Below the pieces are notes generated by a model. That model was not told the origin of the DNA and did not search any database. It saw only the letters and a program-made list of their open reading frames with translations. Positions 59,473 through 64,000 of a stretch of DNA of 64,000 nucleotides are shown piece after piece (position 1 is the first letter of the stretch; each line of letters opens with the position of its first letter). The position numbers and the translations under genes were made by a program. Origin of the DNA: Hymenobacter terrestris (GTDB lineage Bacteria > Bacteroidota > Bacteroidia > Cytophagales > Hymenobacteraceae); contig NZ_JABKAV010000013.1 in assembly GCF_013377905.1 (NCBI RefSeq), positions 23,307 to 87,306 of the forward strand. Reading direction: 5' to 3'.

Positions 59473-59504
59473 TACTCCTTCCGCTACGGAAATCAGGTCA
59501 AATG

Positions 59505-59542
59505 AAAAGCCCCGCCGGCAGCTGCCGGCGGGGCTTTTATGC
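59505..59542. terminator. Perfect palindromic terminator
   Basis: A 34-base perfect palindrome (AAAAGCCCCGCCGGCAG and complement, 59505-59538), bidirectional, between the lipoprotein and the convergent hypothetical gene. Confidence 0.9.
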
Positions 59543-59567
59543 TTCTGCTATTACTGTTCTGCCAAGC

Positions 59568-60047
59568 CTACAGCTGTGCAGTTACCAGATCTGCTGTCGG
59601 CACCAGGCTGGGCAGCTCAATGGTAGCCAGCAGTTCGCCCTCCAGCAACCCAGCCCAGGTACGCAGATAAAGCACCACGTCGTCGCGCTGGTTGTGGCGC
59701 AGGGCGTTGCGACGCTCAAACGGGATAGTGGCCCGGATAGCCGGGTCGGAGAGGCGCTCCAGGTGCGTAAGGTCGGCCCGGCTGAAGCCCAGGGCCAGCA
59801 TCTCATCAATGGTTTCGTCGATGGGCAGGCCGCTGGTGGGGCAATAGTCAAGCAGCTGCCGCTCCCAGTCGCCGTAGCGCTGCATGGCCCGGGTATGGAT
59901 TTCGGCTTTGGTTAGCTTGGTAACGGTCTGGGCCAGGTGGCCGCAGTTGCAGCTGCCCATGTGTCCCCACTGGTAGGGGGCCTGGGTAGCGAGGCGCTGA
60001 GCCGTATCGCGCAGTGCCTGAATAACGGGAAGGGTACGTTGAGCCAT
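59568..60047 (-). CDS. Conserved hypothetical protein with Cys pair
   Basis: A 159-residue cytosolic protein of unknown family. The segment HMGSCNCGHLAQTVTKLTKA holds two Cys and two His and might bind a metal. The rest is helical and polar (SRADLTHLERLSDPAIRATI). No signal peptide. Its composition and steady frame support coding; no function is proposed. Confidence 0.65.
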   Translation of the reverse strand: MAQRTLPVIQALRDTAQRLATQAPYQWGHMGSCNCGHLAQTVTKLTKAEIHTRAMQRYGDWERQLLDYCPTSGLPIDETIDEMLALGFSRADLTHLERLSDPAIRATIPFERRNALRHNQRDDVVLYLRTWAGLLEGELLATIELPSLVPTADLVTAQL

Positions 60048-60088
60048 AACGGAGAATAAAAAGCTGTTCCGGAGCGGGAAAAGGTACT

Positions 60089-60178
60089 AAAGCTCTTTGG
60101 CAAGTCAAAAGGATATTAGCCCTCATCTGACTGCCGTGCAGCCAAAGTATGAAGTGCTTTTGATTTGCCAAACAGCTT
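60089..60178. repeat. Imperfect inverted repeat upstream of the hypothetical gene
   Basis: Arms AAAGCTCTTTGGCAAGTCAA (60089 onward) and its near-complement at 60157-60178 match about 20 of 22 bases and enclose 45 bases. It lies in the 323-base gap between the two minus-strand genes at 59568 and 60371, which holds no gene. Could be a leader structure or a small repeat element. Confidence 0.5.
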
Positions 60179-60266
60179 CAGTATAGTAAGCTACACGCTG
60201 CCTTTTTGTTTGCCGGCCCCGACTAAACCGGCTCAACTATTCCGGCCGGCTTGTACGAACTAATCC

Positions 60267-60301
60267 CCATCGCCGCCCGCTAAACGGGCAACGACGGGGC
60301 T
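60267..60301 (-). terminator. Likely terminator of rhlE
   Basis: Stem CCCCGTCGTTGCCCG / CGGGCGGCGATGGGG (G-T pairs) with a TTTAG loop on the minus strand, 70 bases after the rhlE stop. No long T-run. Confidence 0.5.
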
Positions 60302-60370
60302 TGATACTGGAAGTTACGCTACTGCCGGACCAAAACCTGCCCGGTAGCAGCAAACAGGATGGTGCAGCGC

Positions 60371-61789
60371 CTACCGGCTGCCGCCCCGGCCCCGACCGAT
60401 GCCACCTCGCGAAGAGCCGCCGCTGGCGGGGCTACGCTGGCTTTCCCCACGGCCGGCCTGGCTGCTGGTCTGGCTGCGGGGGCTGCTTTCGCGGCCTCCG
60501 CCGCTGGCGGGGCGCTGGCTCTCCCGGCCACGGCCACCACCGCCCTGCTGGCCGCCTTCGCGACCCGGACGGGCCGGACGACCAGCCGGACCCTTGGGAC
60601 GCTTGATGGGCGGCCCGCCGGTCAGCGGCACGGGCTGCACCGCCGAAGTGGCGTAGGGGTGGCTCTGCACTACCGGCACCTGCCGGCGGATGAGCTTCTG
60701 GATGTCCTGCAGGTAAGCGCGCTCCTCGTCTTCGCAGAAGGAAAGGGCCGTACCGTCGGCACCGGCGCGGCCGGTGCGGCCGATGCGGTGCACGTAGGTT
60801 TCGGGCTCATTCGGAATTTCGTAGTTGATAACGTGGGTTAGTTCATCCACGTCGATGCCGCGGGCGGCAATGTCGGTGGCGACCAGCACGCGGGTCGAGC
60901 CGGCCTTGAAGTTGGACAGGGCCCGCTGGCGGTGGTTCTGCGACTTGTTGCCGTGAATGGCTTCGGCCGGAATATTGGCCTTGGCCAGCGTTTTCACCAC
61001 CTTGTCGGCGCCGTGCTTGGTACGCGTGAATACCAGCACGCGGCGGATATTCTTGTCCTGGAGCACGTGTTCGAGTAGATCGGCCTTATCATTCTTATCG
61101 ACCATATACACGGCCTGCGTCACGGTTTCGGCAGTGCTCGAGATAGGCGTTACGGCCACCTTCACCGGGTTGGGCCGCAGAATGCTGCCGGCCAGTTCCT
61201 GAATCTGGCCGGGCATGGTGGCCGAGAAGAACAACGTCTGGCGGCTGGCGGGTAGCTTGGGCAGGATGCGCTTGATGTCGTTGATGAAGCCCATGTCGAG
61301 CATGCGGTCGGCTTCATCGAGCACGAACACCTCAATCTGGCGCAGGTCTACGAAGCCCTGGCTCATCAGGTCGAGCAGGCGGCCGGGCGTAGCAATAAGC
61401 ACCTCGACGCCCCGCTTGAGGATTTGTACCTGCGGGTGCTGGCCCACGCCGCCGAAAATAACGGTAGAGCGCAGCTTGGGCAGATGGCGGCCGTACGATT
61501 TAAAGCTCTCCCCGATCTGGATGGCCAGCTCGCGGGTAGGAGTGAGCACCAAGCACCGAATGCGGCCGGGCGCGTGGCGCTCTACCTGGGCCGTTTGGTG
61601 CAGAATCTGAAGAATGGGCACGGTGAAAGCGGCCGTTTTACCGGTGCCGGTCTGGGCGATGCCCAGCAAGTCGTGGCCTTCCAGCACCTGCGGAATGGCT
61701 TGCTGCTGAATGGGGGTAGGGGTAGTGTAACCTTCCTCGTGCAGGGCACGGAGGATAGGCTCAATCAGGTTGAGTTCGTCGAACGACAT
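60371..61789 (-). CDS. rhlE: DEAD-box RNA helicase RhlE
   Basis: A 472-residue RNA helicase of the RhlE group. Q motif [15 protein letters not shown], motif [15 protein letters not shown], motif [18 protein letters not shown] in [10 protein letters not shown], motif [15 protein letters not shown]. The C-terminal 80 residues are Gly/Arg/Ser/Pro-rich ([20 protein letters not shown] type), disordered and RNA-binding. It probably acts in ribosome assembly or RNA decay. ATG 61789. Confidence 0.92.
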   Translation of the reverse strand: MSFDELNLIEPILRALHEEGYTTPTPIQQQAIPQVLEGHDLLGIAQTGTGKTAAFTVPILQILHQTAQVERHAPGRIRCLVLTPTRELAIQIGESFKSYGRHLPKLRSTVIFGGVGQHPQVQILKRGVEVLIATPGRLLDLMSQGFVDLRQIEVFVLDEADRMLDMGFINDIKRILPKLPASRQTLFFSATMPGQIQELAGSILRPNPVKVAVTPISSTAETVTQAVYMVDKNDKADLLEHVLQDKNIRRVLVFTRTKHGADKVVKTLAKANIPAEAIHGNKSQNHRQRALSNFKAGSTRVLVATDIAARGIDVDELTHVINYEIPNEPETYVHRIGRTGRAGADGTALSFCEDEERAYLQDIQKLIRRQVPVVQSHPYATSAVQPVPLTGGPPIKRPKGPAGRPARPGREGGQQGGGGRGRESQRPASGGGRESSPRSQTSSQAGRGESQRSPASGGSSRGGIGRGRGGSR

Positions 61790-62013
61790 CTAAAGAAAAA
61801 AAGCAGCCGCCGGAGGGCGGCGAAAATGACACGGGAATATATCCGCCGGCAAAGGTCGGGCTTTTTAGTTTTACAGCGTCGATAAAGACGTATAATAGGC
61901 CTCTGGTGGGCGAGCCGGCGCGGCACCGGCGCGGCACAGGACGTCCGGCCGCTACCCCTGCTTGCCGCAAATAACCGGCCACCTTTTAGCAACCTTCTGA
62001 TTCAACGTAACTC

Positions 62014-62526
62014 ATGCACATTATCGACCGCCAAACTGCCTACGACGGCCACTATAAAATCAGCCAATTGCGGGTTCAGGACGGCGATAAGACACTTAAG
62101 CGCGAGCGGTTCGAGCCGGGCACGGCCGTGGCAGCGCTGGTGCGCCATACTGACAGCGGGCAGTACATACTGGCCCGGCAGTACCGCATTGGCCCCGAAA
62201 AAGAGCTGGTGGAGCTGGCCGCCGGTATGGTTGATGAAGGGGAGGAGCCGGCCACGGCCATCCGCCGCGAGTTGCAGGAGGAGCTGGGCTACGACGTGGA
62301 CCAGCTGGAACAGATTGCCCGCATATTCCCTTCGCCCGGCAACAGCGCCGAAATCATTACCGTCTTCTATGCCGAAGTCAGCCGGCAGTCAGGCCCCGGT
62401 GGGGGGCTGGCCTCGGAGAACGAGCGGATTGAAGCGGTAGAATTCTCGGCCGACGAATTATTTGCTGCCGAATTTGAAGATGCTAAAACCATCATTGCCG
62501 TGCAGTGGGCCCAGCTGAGGAAATAG
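62014..62526 (+). CDS. Nudix hydrolase, ADP-sugar pyrophosphatase type
   Basis: A 170-residue Nudix enzyme, probably hydrolysing ADP-ribose or ADP-sugars. The Nudix box is GMVDEGEEPATAIRRELQEE (then LG), complete. The N-terminal RERFEPGTAVAALVRHTDSG and the ARQYRIGPEKELVEL strand are typical of the ADP-ribose pyrophosphatase group. Ends with a palindromic terminator shared with the convergent secreted-protein gene. Confidence 0.92.
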   Translation: MHIIDRQTAYDGHYKISQLRVQDGDKTLKRERFEPGTAVAALVRHTDSGQYILARQYRIGPEKELVELAAGMVDEGEEPATAIRRELQEELGYDVDQLEQIARIFPSPGNSAEIITVFYAEVSRQSGPGGGLASENERIEAVEFSADELFAAEFEDAKTIIAVQWAQLRK

Positions 62527-62539
62527 GCAGAATAATATG

Positions 62540-62595
62540 CCCCAAATATATAAAGCCCGTAGCCGGAATCGGCTACGGGCTTTATACATTTGGGG
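62540..62595. terminator. Long palindromic terminator
   Basis: A 26-bp stem (62540-62565 and 62570-62595, one mismatch) with a GAAT loop, filling most of the gap between the two convergent stop codons. Confidence 0.9.
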
Positions 62596-62605
62596 ATAAG
62601 GCGAA

Positions 62606-63166
62606 CTATTGCGCTTTAATGATGTACTCGAAGTTCTGCTTGGTCTTGGCGTCGTTGATTGTCAGGGAAACGTCCTGCTCACTGGCTACTTTAACAAATG
62701 AGATAACGCGCTTGCTCATGTACAGGTCGCGGTTCCAGAAGCGGCCCTGGCCGGCGGGTAGCTCAGGGAGATTGAGTAGCTCTTCGCCGGCTTTGTTTTT
62801 TGCCAGCAGGCTCAGGTAGCTGGGGTCAGCATTCTTGGAACCCCGCCGATACATCGTTACCGTAAGCTGCCCACCAGCTGGAAGCTGAGTCAGGCGGCGC
62901 TGATACGTGGTGTCGGCCCAGCTGTTGATACGCTTTAGTTCGTTGATTTGGGCCAGCAGATCGACGTAGGGAAGGTAGGCTACGCGGGTTACGCAGGCAT
63001 CTACCTCGGCTTCTTCGTCGGTGTTCTTTGTTACATTCAGCACGTAAGTGCTTTCTTCGTCTTTCTTCGGGAAAGCGTACTTTTTGCGGGGCTTGCCAGC
63101 CATGGACTGCGCCGAAGCCGCCAGCGTGCTCGACAGGATCAGCGTGATGAGGAGAAGTTTTTTCAT
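62606..63166 (-). CDS. Hypothetical secreted protein
   Basis: A 186-residue protein with signal peptide MKKLLLITLILSSTLAASAQ. The mature part has a basic start (AGKPRKKYAFPKKDEES) and a mixed alpha/beta body (LLAQINELKRINSWADTTYQ, GQLTVTMYRRGSKN, DVSLTINDAKTKQNFEYIIK). No family was recognised. Location periplasm or outside. Confidence 0.7.
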   Translation of the reverse strand: MKKLLLITLILSSTLAASAQSMAGKPRKKYAFPKKDEESTYVLNVTKNTDEEAEVDACVTRVAYLPYVDLLAQINELKRINSWADTTYQRRLTQLPAGGQLTVTMYRRGSKNADPSYLSLLAKNKAGEELLNLPELPAGQGRFWNRDLYMSKRVISFVKVASEQDVSLTINDAKTKQNFEYIIKAQ

Positions 63167-63354
63167 ATGGGTAAGTGAGGGGCAGAGATATTCCGCAAAT
63201 AGGCGTGTAAAGGTACGTAATAAACCGGCTGGCTTCAGCCCCTAATATGGCTGGCCGGTGAGAACAATGGTATTTTTTTCGTGTTCTCGGTCGCTTCCTT
63301 CCTGTACCGGTGCAGTGTGTGGAGCTGGAGCCAGGAACATCCGGTTTGGCTGCC

Positions 63355-63362
63355 TATTTTTG
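63355..63362 (+). promoter_or_regulatory. -7 element five bases from the next ATG
   Basis: TATTTTTG ends five bases before ATG 63368, again predicting a leaderless transcript. Confidence 0.5.
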
Positions 63363-63367
63363 AGGCA

Positions 63368-63952
63368 ATGAGGTGGTTAAAATATATGGCCTGGGGAAAG
63401 ATTTGGCTCTTGCTACTGTTGTTCGCCGTGCCCGGCCCGGTGTGGGCCCAAGGCAATACCGCCGGCCAGACCTACACCGACGTCCGCGGCGGCTACCAGC
63501 TTGGTTACCCCACGGGCTGGCAGGTGATGCCCGGCGAAAACCATCGGACTACGTTTTATGTGGGGCCTGACTGGGAAACCACGCCCGCTACGGCCTCCAT
63601 CAGCCTGCACCCGCTACCCGACGACCGGAAAAGCCTCAACCTTTTGCAGGCCGGCCAGCTCGACTCGGTGTGGCGCTACGTAACCAGCCTGCCCCGGGCG
63701 CGGGTGTACCGGCTGGAGGAGCGCGACGAGGACCGTTTCCAGGAGTTGCGCTACGATTACGCCTACGACGATGCTGCGGCCCGCCCGGGTAACCGGCAGC
63801 GGACGCGGGTGCTGGGCCGCCGGCTCTGGCGTGAGGGCTATGAGTATCGGCTTGAGTACCGTGGCCCCGACGGGCTCGACCCGCACCGCGCCGCCGCCCA
63901 GCAGTTGCTGGCCGGCCTGCAAAAGGTTGAGGCTTTTCCGGGCGTCGGGTAG
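63368..63952 (+). CDS. Hypothetical secreted protein, possibly PsbP/DcrB-like
   Basis: A 194-residue protein with signal peptide MRWLKYMAWGKIWLLLLLFA then VPGPVWAQ. The mature N-terminus YTDVRGGYQLGYPTGWQVMP resembles the opening of PsbP/DcrB-like beta sandwiches (a Y-x-Y-P-x-W strand), and later ELRYDYAYDDAAARP fits a beta domain. Role unknown. ATG 63368 is chosen because the signal peptide starts there and the promoter lies just upstream; a longer frame opens at 63281. Bases 63953-64000 hold no feature. Confidence 0.65.
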   Translation: MRWLKYMAWGKIWLLLLLFAVPGPVWAQGNTAGQTYTDVRGGYQLGYPTGWQVMPGENHRTTFYVGPDWETTPATASISLHPLPDDRKSLNLLQAGQLDSVWRYVTSLPRARVYRLEERDEDRFQELRYDYAYDDAAARPGNRQRTRVLGRRLWREGYEYRLEYRGPDGLDPHRAAAQQLLAGLQKVEAFPGVG

Positions 63953-64000
63953 CGGGTGCGGGCTGATGGAGGCCGTAGCGGGCGTGGTTTCCCCGTCAGG

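Noticed and set aside
1..64000. CRISPR arrays, rRNA operons, phage modules, transposases, toxin-antitoxin pairs.
   Set aside because: Looked for regular direct repeats with unique spacers, rRNA-like sequence and typical motifs; none seen. Inverted repeats found are isolated hairpins.

Overview
The window looks like chromosomal DNA from a Hymenobacter-like member of the Bacteroidota (order Cytophagales). This is inferred from several signs: high GC coding sequence, weak Shine-Dalgarno signals, many TAnnTTTG (-7) promoter elements, type IX secretion genes (a porE-like OmpA/PD40 protein, and porT next to ubiE/menG), a DUF5606 gene, S46 and M1 peptidases, and TonB-C proteins. No rRNA, tRNA, CRISPR array, transposase, integrase or phage module was seen. 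About 60 genes are supported. Most are ordinary core or accessory genes, and convergent pairs are commonly separated by strong palindromic terminators.

Layout. 1-7.2 kb: 3' part of fbp, a DUF5606 gene, a small TonB-C protein, engB, the porE-like gene, then ubiE-porT with a one-base overlap. 7.2-19.1 kb: a palindromic repeat, a truncated SDR pseudogene, an esterase, cytidine deaminase, a saccharopine dehydrogenase-type enzyme, an ABC permease/ATPase pair, trmN6, an acyltransferase coupled to rnhA, a ClC channel with CBS domains, MscS, a zinc-ribbon/membrane pair and a yeast-Fcy1-like cytosine deaminase. 19.3-29.6 kb: a TonB-C protein and the two AddAB-type helicase-nuclease genes, separated by an orphan gene and an MFS transporter. 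A foreign-looking secreted-protein gene sits between a duplicated 5' end of addA and the intact addA.

29.8-36.6 kb: an F420-type reductase-like protein and a thioesterase, then an RNA/stress neighbourhood. It holds cspA, a DEAD-box helicase with a Gly/Arg/Tyr-rich tail, a PA2169-type four-helix protein and a 511-residue low-complexity Asn/Ser/Arg/Tyr protein that resembles eukaryotic condensate-forming proteins. 36.6-48.8 kb: a flavoprotein, SDR enzymes, a DUF1571 protein, a GT2 glycosyltransferase, an amidohydrolase, an S46 dipeptidyl peptidase, YkvA, DinB, a 38-residue Lys-rich protein and an AlbA_2 regulator. 49-57.4 kb: an LRR-protein kinase, a DUF3127 protein with an SSB-like acidic tip, a convergent isoaspartyl peptidase/cyanophycinase pair (cyanophycin breakdown), an LTA4H-like M1 peptidase and an L,D-transpeptidase lipoprotein. 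57.4-64 kb: an XRE regulator behind an AT-rich operator-like region, a 0.9-kb gene-poor low-GC stretch, a small lipoprotein, RhlE, a Nudix hydrolase and small secreted proteins.

The least ordinary signals are these: (i) the captured gene and 51-bp duplication at addA; (ii) the prion-like protein beside the cold/RNA genes; (iii) a palindromic repeat that seems to have entered the reading frames of both addA and addB; (iv) near-perfect palindromes filling the space from stop codon to stop codon between convergent genes; (v) promoters placed so close to ATG that the mRNAs should be leaderless.
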